The translations under genes and the position numbers were made by a program. A stretch of 5,065 nt of DNA, from contig JAEZFL010000059.1 in the NCBI GenBank assembly GCA_023417515.1, positions 1 to 5,065 on the forward strand. Direction: 5' to 3'. The notes beneath the pieces are model-generated. The model ran no database searches and was not told where the DNA came from. It saw only the letters and a program-made list of their open reading frames with translations. Below, piece after piece: positions 1 through 5,065 of the stretch. Source of the stretch: Pseudomonadota bacterium (GTDB lineage: Bacteria; Pseudomonadota; Alphaproteobacteria; Sphingomonadales; Sphingomonadaceae). Numbering within the stretch: position 1 is the first letter of the stretch; the number at the start of each line of letters is the position of its first letter.

Positions 1-2
1 CG

Positions 3-1142
3 CCCCCCCCCTCCGCGCTTAGCCCCTCCACCGCCTTCGGCGGTCCCCCTCCCCATGAGGCTTCGCCTCACAGGGAGGATTTGACGTTCGCCGATCTGCT
101 GACCATCGACCTCGCCGGTTTCGCGGGCGTCGTCGTGTCGCCGGGCGTGCCGCTCAACCGCCACCCGATCGCCGCGCATGCACGCGCTGCAGGGGTGCCG
201 GTGATCGGCGACATCGAATTGTTCGCTCAGGCGCGGCCGGAGCTGCCTCCGCACAAGGTGGTCGGCATCACCGGCACCAACGGCAAGTCGACGACGACCG
301 CGCTCGTCCACCACATCCTCGAGACCGCGGGCGTGCCGACGACGATGGGCGGCAATATCGGCCTGCCGATCCTCGCCCAGGAGCCGTTGCCCGAAGGCGG
401 CGTCTATGTGCTGGAGCTGTCCAGCTACCAGATCGACCTCACCTACAGCCTCGACTGCGACGTGGCGGTGTTGCTCAACGTGACGCCGGATCATCTCGAT
501 CGGTACGAGAGCTTCGAGGCGTACCGTCTTTCGAAGGAGCGGCTGTTCGAGATGCAGTCGCCCGGTTCGGTTGCGATCCACGGGGACTCAGATGCGATCG
601 AGCAGTCCGAGTGGCCGGCCCTCCAAGGCCCGCACAATGCCCAGAACGCGCGGGCCGCGATTGCCGTCGCTCAGGCTCTGGGCATCTCCCACCGGACGAT
701 CAAGCTGGCGCTGAGGAGCTTCTCGGGCCTGCCGCACCGCATGCAGCGGGTGGGCGAGAAGGACGGCATCCTCTTCGTCAACGACAGCAAGGCGACTAAC
801 CCGGATTCGACCGCTCCGGCGCTCGCCGCTTACCCGCACATCCACTGGATCGTTGGCGGGCTGGCCAAGACCGACGGGCTCGGGCCGTGCGAGCAATATC
901 TCGATCATGTCCGCGGCGCCTACACGATCGGCGAGGCGGGGCCGATGTTCGCCCGACTTCTCCACGGAAAAGTGCCGGTGACCGAGAGCCAAGTGCTTGA
1001 AAAGGCGGTGACCGACGCCGCGGCGGCCGCTAGACCGGGGGAGGTGGTGCTGTTGTCGCCCGCCTGCGCTTCGTTCGACCAGTTCAAGGACTATGAAGCG
1101 CGCGGCGAGGCGTTCCGCGCCGCAGTGGAGAAGTTGGCGTGA
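3..1142 (+). CDS. murD: UDP-N-acetylmuramoylalanine--D-glutamate ligase MurD, 5'-partial, with a palindromic repeat in its reading frame
   Basis: Cytoplasmic ATP-dependent ligase adding D-glutamate to UDP-MurNAc-L-Ala. Numbering from the TTG at 81 as residue 1, the Mur ligase motifs are present: P-loop GITGTNGKSTTT (62-73), LELSSYQ (111-117, catalytic Glu112), DHLDRY (137-142), Lys152 at the position of the carbamylated lysine, GPHNAQN (183-189), LPHR (217-220), NDSKATN (234-240) and LSPACASFDQF (325-335). The central and C-terminal domains are therefore complete. The N-terminal domain is not: residue 1 matches roughly residue 50-55 of E. coli MurD (438 aa), so the glycine-rich UDP-binding motif is absent. 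The frame is open from 81 back to base 3, through a repeat, so I treat the gene as cut by the window edge. TTG81 is a poor start, since the only purine-rich site (GGGAGG, 73-78) lies 2 nt away and belongs to the repeat. The stretch between Lys152 and GPHN is short (31 residues against about 67 in E. coli). A disrupted pseudogene is the main alternative. Confidence 0.85.
   Translation, partial: PPPSALSPSTAFGGPPPHEASPHREDLTFADLLTIDLAGFAGVVVSPGVPLNRHPIAAHARAAGVPVIGDIELFAQARPELPPHKVVGITGTNGKSTTTALVHHILETAGVPTTMGGNIGLPILAQEPLPEGGVYVLELSSYQIDLTYSLDCDVAVLLNVTPDHLDRYESFEAYRLSKERLFEMQSPGSVAIHGDSDAIEQSEWPALQGPHNAQNARAAIAVAQALGISHRTIKLALRSFSGLPHRMQRVGEKDGILFVNDSKATNPDSTAPALAAYPHIHWIVGGLAKTDGLGPCEQYLDHVRGAYTIGEAGPMFARLLHGKVPVTESQVLEKAVTDAAAAARPGEVVLLSPACASFDQFKDYEARGEAFRAAVEKLA
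22..78 (-). repeat. Two-hairpin palindromic repeat unit (left copy) inside murD
   Basis: Two GC-rich hairpins in tandem. The first is ACCGCC-TTC-GGCGGT (30-44), flanked by CCCCTCC and CCCCCTCCCC. The second is TGAGGC-TTC-GCCTCA (56-70), enclosed by an outer stem CCTCCC (48-53) / GGGAGG (73-78) with a CA/CA internal loop. Its reverse complement matches the unit at 4961-5012 in order, flanking bases and fold, so the two copies are inverted relative to each other; the minus strand is assigned on that basis. The + strand frame through it joins murD without a stop. It resembles REP-like intergenic palindromes that I associate with sphingomonad genomes (recalled, not searched). Confidence 0.8.
1127..1130 (+). 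promoter_or_regulatory. Ribosome binding site choosing the GTG start of ftsW
   Basis: GGAG lies 8 nt before the GTG at 1139 and inside the 3' end of murD. The competing ATG at 1157 has only a G-rich stretch (1145-1152) 4 nt upstream. This spacing, together with the 4-nt overlap seen at every other junction, favours GTG 1139. Confidence 0.5.
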
Positions 1143-2347
1143 TCGGGGGTGGCGTCATGAAGGCGGGAGCGGAGAAGAAGGCGCCGCGCTGGGGCGGCCG
1201 CTCCGACCTGTCGCCGGTCGGCCGCTGGTTCTGGGAAACCGACCGGGTCCTCCTCCTGCTCGTGGCGATCCTGATCGCCATCGGCCTGATCGCGGTCGCC
1301 GCCGCGTCGCCGGCCGCGGCGGAGCGCCTGTCGGGAAGCACCTTCCGCTACGCGCCGCTCCATTTCTTCACCTTGCAGCTGGTGTGGACGCTGGTCGCCA
1401 TCCCGGTGATGATCACCGTGTCGATGCTGCCCAAGACGATGGCTCGGCGGCTGTCGCTGCTCGGCGCAGGGATCGGCACCGTCGCGCTGATGCTGGTCCC
1501 GATCATCGGCATGGAGCGCAACGGCGCGGTGCGCTGGATCGACCTCGGAGTCACCAACGTCCAGCCGTCCGAATTCCTGAAGCCGCTCTACATCGTCGCC
1601 ATGGCCTGGCTGCTGTCCTTAAAACAGAAGGACCCGGCGCTGCCGATGGTCGCGGTGACCGGCGCGCTCACCGCGGTCATCGCCTTCGCTCTGATGCGCC
1701 AGCCCAATCTCGGCGAGACGGTGATCTTCGTCGCCTGCTGGGTGGCGCTTCTGACCCTGTCGGGCGCAAGGATGCGCTTTCTCTACATCCTCGCCGGCCT
1801 CGGCCTTGCGGGCCTGGTCCTCGCTTATTTCTTCTATCCGGTGGCGACCGCGCGCATCGACGGATTCCTGTTCGACGCCGGCGACAACGGCCAGACCGAC
1901 GCGGCGCTTCGAACGCTCGTCTCGGGCGGCCTGTTCGGCCTCGGGCCGGGCGCGGGGGTGCGCAAGTTCCACCTGCCCGAGCCGCACACCGACTATATCT
2001 TCTCGGTGATCGGCGAGGAATTCGGCATGGTCGCCTGCCTGGCGATCGCGATCCTCTATCTGGCGATCATCGCCCGGGTGCTGATCCGCATGCTCAACGA
2101 GGAGGACATGTTCGTCATCCTCGCCGCCGGCGGCCTCGTCATCCAGATCGGCATCCAGGCGATCATCAACATGGCGGTCAACGTTCACCTGCTGCCGTCC
2201 AAGGGCATGACCCTGCCGTTCATCTCCTATGGCGGATCGTCGATGATCGCGCTTGCGATGGGCTTCGGACTGCTGCTCGCCTTCACGCGGCGAAACCCCT
2301 ATCTGCACCGTTCCCCTTACGTCGTGCGTTGGAGTGGCCGCGAATGA
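1139..2347 (+). CDS. ftsW: Septal peptidoglycan glycosyltransferase FtsW (SEDS family)
   Basis: Polytopic inner-membrane protein of the divisome. It polymerises lipid II into glycan strands together with a class B PBP (FtsI). It has 402 residues, a usual length for the family, with a cytoplasmic N-terminus of about 35 residues followed by about ten hydrophobic segments, the first near 37-57. SEDS signatures in order: NGAVRWIDLG (128-137) with QPSEFLK (142-148), QPNLGET (188-194), the large extracellular loop with EPHTDYIFSVIGEEFG (281-296), whose Asp285 matches the catalytic SEDS aspartate, and HLLPSKGMTLPFISYGGSS (350-368). RodA is the close paralogue; the position between murD and murG and the SKGxTLPFISYGGSS form indicate FtsW. 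GTG 1139 overlaps the murD stop as GTGA; ATG 1157 (396 aa) is the alternative start. Leu161 uses TTA, unusual in such GC-rich DNA. Confidence 0.95.
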   Translation: MIGGGVMKAGAEKKAPRWGGRSDLSPVGRWFWETDRVLLLLVAILIAIGLIAVAAASPAAAERLSGSTFRYAPLHFFTLQLVWTLVAIPVMITVSMLPKTMARRLSLLGAGIGTVALMLVPIIGMERNGAVRWIDLGVTNVQPSEFLKPLYIVAMAWLLSLKQKDPALPMVAVTGALTAVIAFALMRQPNLGETVIFVACWVALLTLSGARMRFLYILAGLGLAGLVLAYFFYPVATARIDGFLFDAGDNGQTDAALRTLVSGGLFGLGPGAGVRKFHLPEPHTDYIFSVIGEEFGMVACLAIAILYLAIIARVLIRMLNEEDMFVILAAGGLVIQIGIQAIINMAVNVHLLPSKGMTLPFISYGGSSMIALAMGFGLLLAFTRRNPYLHRSPYVVRWSGRE

Positions 2348-3516
2348 GTGCTGCGCGTCCCCCCCGTCATTATGCCCTCGCCGCCGGCGGCACCGGCGGT
2401 CACATGATCCCGGCCCATGCCCTGGCCGAGGAGCTGCTGCTGCGCGGTCACCATGTCGCCCTGGTCACCGACGAGCGCGGCGCGCGGATTCCGGGCCTGT
2501 TCGACCAGGTGCCGGTCCACGTCCTGCCGGCTGGGCGGCTCAGCAAGAACCCGATCGGCCTGTTCCGCGCCGCCCGAGCGATCCTGACCGGCCGCGACAT
2601 GGCGGTTCGGCTCTACGACAGCTTCGGTCCCGCCGCGGTGGTCGGCTTTGGCGGCTATCCGGCGCTGCCGGCGCTGCTCGCGGCGCGCAGGCTGCGCGTG
2701 CCGACGGTGATCCACGAGCAGAATGCCGTGCTCGGCCGGGTCAACCGGCTGATGGCGCGGCGGATGGACGCCATCGCCACCGCCTATGACAAGGTCGACC
2801 GGCTGCCCTCCGGCGTCGGCGACAAGGTCCACATCGTCGGCAACCCGGTTCGCGACGAGGTCCTGCAGCTTCGCGACCAGCCCTTCCCGCCGCTCGCCGA
2901 GGACGGCATCTTCCGGCTGCTCGTCACCGGCGGAAGCCAGGGTGCGTCGGTCCTCTCAAGCGTGGTGCCGGAAGGGCTTGGCCTTCTCCCCGAGCATTTC
3001 CGCCGCCGCCTCCAGGTCACCCAGCAGTGCCGCGCCGAGGATATCGAGCAGGTCCGAGCGCGCTATGCCGAGCTCGGGATCCCCGCCGATCTCGCCACCT
3101 ACATCACCGACATGCCCGACAAGCTCGCCTGGTCGCATCTCGTCATCGCCCGCGCCGGCGCCTCGACCATCGCCGAGCTGACCACAGCCGGCCGCCCCGC
3201 GATCCTCATCCCGCTGCCGTCGGCGACCGACGACCACCAGACCGCCAATGCGCGCGAGATGGCGCGCTCCGGCGGCGCTCGGGTCATCGCCCAGCACCAG
3301 TTCACGCCGGTCGAGCTCGCCAAGCAGATGCAGAAGCTCGGCCTCGAGCCGCAGGCGCTGGCCAATGCGGCGTCGCGCGCCCGGGCGGTCGGCCGCCCCC
3401 ATGCCGCGCGCGACCTTGCCGACCTGGTCGAGCGCACCGGCGGCGGCGCCGAGCCGATCACCATGCCGATCCACGAGAAGATCAAGAAGCCGATCGCCGG
3501 CGGAGCCTACGCATGA
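2344..3516 (+). CDS. murG: UDP-GlcNAc:undecaprenyl-PP-MurNAc-pentapeptide GlcNAc transferase MurG
   Basis: Peripheral inner-membrane glycosyltransferase (GT28, GT-B fold) that transfers GlcNAc from UDP-GlcNAc to lipid I, giving lipid II. It has 390 residues. N-terminal acceptor domain: GGTGGH (15-20), GFGGYP (101-106) and HEQNAVLGRVNR (124-135). C-terminal donor domain: GGSQGA (196-201), RAGASTIAEL (270-279), which carries the UDP-contacting glutamate region, and PLPSATDDHQTANA (290-303). The ATG at 2344 overlaps the ftsW stop as ATGA, with GGAG (2331-2334) 9 nt upstream. The frame is also open far upstream inside ftsW, but only this start gives a normal MurG N-terminus. After the last helix there is a tail (about 366-390) with a lysine-rich patch, HEKIKK (377-382), absent from the 355-residue E. 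coli protein. Its role is not evident. Confidence 0.97.
   Translation: MSAARPPRHYALAAGGTGGHMIPAHALAEELLLRGHHVALVTDERGARIPGLFDQVPVHVLPAGRLSKNPIGLFRAARAILTGRDMAVRLYDSFGPAAVVGFGGYPALPALLAARRLRVPTVIHEQNAVLGRVNRLMARRMDAIATAYDKVDRLPSGVGDKVHIVGNPVRDEVLQLRDQPFPPLAEDGIFRLLVTGGSQGASVLSSVVPEGLGLLPEHFRRRLQVTQQCRAEDIEQVRARYAELGIPADLATYITDMPDKLAWSHLVIARAGASTIAELTTAGRPAILIPLPSATDDHQTANAREMARSGGARVIAQHQFTPVELAKQMQKLGLEPQALANAASRARAVGRPHAARDLADLVERTGGGAEPITMPIHEKIKKPIAGGAYA
3502..3505 (+). promoter_or_regulatory. Ribosome binding site supporting the first ATG of murC
   Basis: GGAG in the 3' end of murG lies 7 nt before the ATG at 3513. The in-frame ATG at 3531 has only a weaker CAGG 5 nt upstream, although it would give an N-terminus (MRGAFQEIG) close to that of many MurC proteins. 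The first ATG is preferred for its spacing and its ATGA overlap with murG. Confidence 0.45.
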
Positions 3517-4943
3517 AGCAGCAGGTTCGAATGCGCGGCGCATTCCAGGAAATCGGAACCATCCATTTCGTCGGCATCGGCGGCATCGGCATGTCCGGAA
3601 TCGCCGAGGTGATGCATATCCTCGGCTACAAGGTGCAGGGATCGGACGCAGCCGAGGGCTATCGCATCGAGGCCCTTCGCAAGCTCGGGATCCCGGTCGC
3701 GATCGGCCACAGCCCGGACAATCTCGGCGACGCCGCCGTGGTCGTGATCTCGACCGCGGTGAAGCGCGACAATCCCGAGGTCGAGGCGGCCTATGAGCGC
3801 CGCATCCCCGTCGTCCGCCGCGCCGAGATGCTCGCCGAGCTGATGCGGCTGAAGTCGACCATCGCGGTCGCCGGCACGCACGGCAAGACGACCACGACCT
3901 CGCTGGTGGCGGCCCTGCTCGACGCGGGCGGAATCGATCCGACCGTGATCAACGGCGGAATCATCAACGCCTACGATTCCAACGCCCGGCTCGGCTCGTC
4001 CGACTGGATGGTGGTCGAGGCGGACGAGAGCGACGGCAGCTTCCTGCGCCTCGACGGCACCATCGCGGTCGTCACCAACATCGATCCCGAGCATCTCGAC
4101 CATTACGGCTCGTTCGAGAAGGCGAAGGACGCCTATGTCGAGTTCGTCGAGAACGTACCTTTCTACGGCGCCGCCCTTCTCTGCGTCGATCACCCGGAAG
4201 TGCAGGGCATCATCCCGCGCCTTCGCGACCGCCGGGTCGTCACCTACGGCTTCGCCGCCCAGGCGGACGTGCGGGCCGACAATGTCGAGCCGTTCCCCGG
4301 AGGCAACCGCTTCGACGTGTCGATCCGCGACCGCAGCGGCGCGGTTCGCACCATCGAGGGCGTGCGCCTGCCGATGCCCGGCCGTCACAACGTCCAGAAC
4401 GCGCTCGCGGCGATCGGGGTCGCCGCCGAGATGGGCATCCCAGACGACGTGCTGGCCCATGGCTTCGACAAGTTCGACGGCGTCAAGCGCCGCTTCACCA
4501 AGGTCGGCGAGGTCCAGGGCGCCATCGTCATCGACGATTACGGCCACCATCCGGTCGAGATCAAAGCGGTATTGTCGGCGGCGCGCGAGGGCGCTCAGGG
4601 CAGGGTGATCGCGCTCGTCCAGCCGCACCGCTACACCCGCCTGCGCGACCTGATGGACGAGTTTCAGGGCGCCTTCAACGACGCCGACATCGTGCTTGTG
4701 GCGCCAGTCTATGCCGCCGGCGAGCAGCCGATTGAGGGCGTCGACAGCGCTGCCCTGGTCGAGGGGCTGAAGGAGCGCGGCCACCGCGCCGTTCGGGCGG
4801 TCGAGAGCCAGGAGGAGGCCTGCCAGGCGCTTCGCGACATCGCGGCGCGCGGCGACATGATCATCTGCCTCGGCGCCGGCGACATCACCAAATGGGCGGC
4901 AGGCCTCGCCGACGGAATCAACCAGGCGAGGCTCAACAAGTGA
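3513..4943 (+). CDS. murC: UDP-N-acetylmuramate--L-alanine ligase MurC
   Basis: Cytoplasmic ATP-dependent ligase joining L-Ala to UDP-MurNAc, the first amino acid step of stem-peptide synthesis. At 476 residues it is a full-length family member with all three Mur ligase domains. The UDP-binding N-terminal domain has GIGGIGMSGIAE (21-32). The ATPase domain has AGTHGKTTTT (120-129), EADESDGSF (169-177), NIDPEHLDHYG (189-199) and GRHNVQN (290-296). The C-terminal domain has GVKRRF (323-328), DDYGHHPVEI (341-350), PHRYTR (371-376) and GAGDI (454-458). The DDYGHHP form and the THGKTTT P-loop mark MurC rather than MurD, MurE or MurF; Mpl is excluded by the dcw context and the N-terminal motif. It begins inside the murG stop (ATGA); ATG 3531 (470 aa) is a possible alternative. 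Nothing in the protein looks damaged or atypical. Confidence 0.97.
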   Translation: MKQQVRMRGAFQEIGTIHFVGIGGIGMSGIAEVMHILGYKVQGSDAAEGYRIEALRKLGIPVAIGHSPDNLGDAAVVVISTAVKRDNPEVEAAYERRIPVVRRAEMLAELMRLKSTIAVAGTHGKTTTTSLVAALLDAGGIDPTVINGGIINAYDSNARLGSSDWMVVEADESDGSFLRLDGTIAVVTNIDPEHLDHYGSFEKAKDAYVEFVENVPFYGAALLCVDHPEVQGIIPRLRDRRVVTYGFAAQADVRADNVEPFPGGNRFDVSIRDRSGAVRTIEGVRLPMPGRHNVQNALAAIGVAAEMGIPDDVLAHGFDKFDGVKRRFTKVGEVQGAIVIDDYGHHPVEIKAVLSAAREGAQGRVIALVQPHRYTRLRDLMDEFQGAFNDADIVLVAPVYAAGEQPIEGVDSAALVEGLKERGHRAVRAVESQEEACQALRDIAARGDMIICLGAGDITKWAAGLADGINQARLNK

Positions 4944-5065
4944 GCGCACTGTTTCCGATTCCTCCCCTGCTTTTGCAGCGGAGGGGGACCACCCGAAGGG
5001 TGGTGGAGGGGCGCGCCGAAGGCGCGGTCGTCCGATCGATAAGAATTCCGCGCCTTCGGCGCGGC
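4940..5065 (+). CDS. Possible 5' end of the next operon gene (unrecognised), running into repeats and off the window
   Basis: A GTG at 4940 overlaps the murC stop as GTGA, the same arrangement as the three junctions upstream, and GAGG (4928-4931) lies 8 nt before it. The frame has no stop for 42 codons to the window edge. In dcw clusters the gene after murC is usually murB, but the predicted peptide, beginning MSALFPIPPLLLQRRG, shows no MurB motif and from about codon 8 is encoded by palindromic repeats. A second forward frame is also open to the edge, so the open frame alone proves little. Two readings remain: a real gene whose first codons absorbed a repeat, or a purely intergenic repeat cluster with the true start beyond the window. 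Confidence 0.22.
   Translation, partial: MSALFPIPPLLLQRRGTTRRVVEGRAEGAVVRSIRIPRLRRG
4961..5012 (+). repeat. Two-hairpin palindromic repeat unit (right copy) after murC
   Basis: First hairpin: outer stem CCTCC (4961-4965) / GGAGG (4980-4984), C/C mismatch, inner stem CTGC (4967-4970) / GCAG (4975-4978), loop TTTT. Second hairpin: ACCACCC-GAA-GGGTGGT (4988-5004), followed by GGAGGGGC (5005-5012). It matches the reverse complement of bases 22-78 in element order, in the ATTCCTCC-like left border and in the GGAGGGGGACC...GGTGGAGGGGC core. The stems differ in sequence but remain paired. It starts 17 nt after the murC stop. Confidence 0.8.
5012..5064. repeat. Nested inverted repeat: two facing palindromes around a 20-nt spacer
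   Basis: CGCGCC-GAA-GGCGCG (5012-5026) and CCGCGCC-TTC-GGCGCGG (5048-5064) are each self-complementary. Bases 5012-5027 are also the exact 16-nt reverse complement of 5048-5063. The 20 bases between (5028-5047) are less GC-rich and not palindromic as a whole. The pair could fold as two small hairpins or one long stem. There is no T-run after either stem, so I do not call it a terminator. It touches the two-hairpin unit on its left and the window edge on its right. Confidence 0.75.

Noticed and set aside
22..78. CRISPR, tRNA or small RNA gene in the left repeat
   Set aside because: There are only two different hairpins with no regular spacers and no tRNA-like arms; the unit is better explained as a dispersed palindromic repeat shared with the right end.
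81..1142. Complete 353-residue MurD starting at TTG 81
   Set aside because: The purine-rich GGGAGG (73-78) is only 2 nt from the TTG and is the outer stem of the repeat. The product would lack the conserved first half of the UDP-binding domain, and the frame stays open upstream.
1619..1621. Rare TTA leucine codon in ftsW as a regulatory codon
   Set aside because: A TTA in GC-rich DNA is notable, but bldA-type control is a Streptomyces feature, and one codon in a cytoplasmic loop is no evidence of regulation here.
1619..2308. 229-codon minus-strand frame opposite ftsW
   Set aside because: Its highly charged Asp/Glu/Arg/His composition is what results from reading the complement of hydrophobic codons; there are no motifs and a clear gene lies on the other strand.
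1093..2343. Long upstream extension of the murG frame across ftsW
   Set aside because: The extension is a high-GC shadow of ftsW: it is Arg/Pro-rich, has no recognisable domain and overlaps a clear SEDS protein. MurG homology starts just after ATG 2344.
3507..4949. 480-codon open frame on the minus strand opposite murC
   Set aside because: It mirrors murC codon structure, as is common opposite GC-rich genes; its composition is rich in Asp, Arg, Ala and Val and no family was recognised. The plus strand has an unmistakable MurC.
4961..5064. Rho-independent terminator after murC
   Set aside because: The stems are GC-rich but no T-run follows any of them, similar palindromes occur inside murD, and the dcw operon is expected to continue into murB.

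Overview
This GC-rich window carries a block of the division and cell wall (dcw) cluster, all on the + strand and in the order murD (5' end cut off) - ftsW - murG - murC. The protein sequences, gene order and flanking palindromic repeats point to an alphaproteobacterium. I infer a sphingomonad (Sphingomonadales), because GGAGGGGGACC...GGTGGAGGGG palindromes of this kind are familiar from that group; no database search was run.

Layout: bases 1-80 are a palindromic repeat that lies in frame with murD. murD sequence resumes at about base 81 and ends at 1142. ftsW is 1139-2347, murG 2344-3516 and murC 3513-4943. Each gene starts inside the stop codon of the one before it (GTGA or ATGA, 4-nt overlaps). 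Bases 4944-5065 are almost entirely palindromic repeats. The next gene of the cluster, normally murB, is not recognisable, although a GTG at 4940 opens a frame that runs to the window edge. There is no promoter, no convincing terminator and no gene-free stretch over 300 bases.

The four proteins act in lipid II synthesis and septal wall building. MurC adds the first amino acid (L-Ala) to UDP-MurNAc and MurD adds D-Glu. MurG converts lipid I to lipid II at the inner face of the membrane. FtsW, a SEDS glycosyltransferase, polymerises lipid II at the septum. The uniform overlaps suggest one transcript with translational coupling.

The genes are ordinary and the repeats are the point of interest. 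A roughly 52-57 bp two-hairpin unit occurs at both ends in opposite orientation, with paired base changes that keep the stems intact. The left copy replaces or interrupts the N-terminal part of murD while leaving the reading frame open. This resembles the protein-coding palindromic elements described in Rickettsia. Because both window ends fall in repeats, the window may be a complete draft contig whose assembly stopped at repeats.
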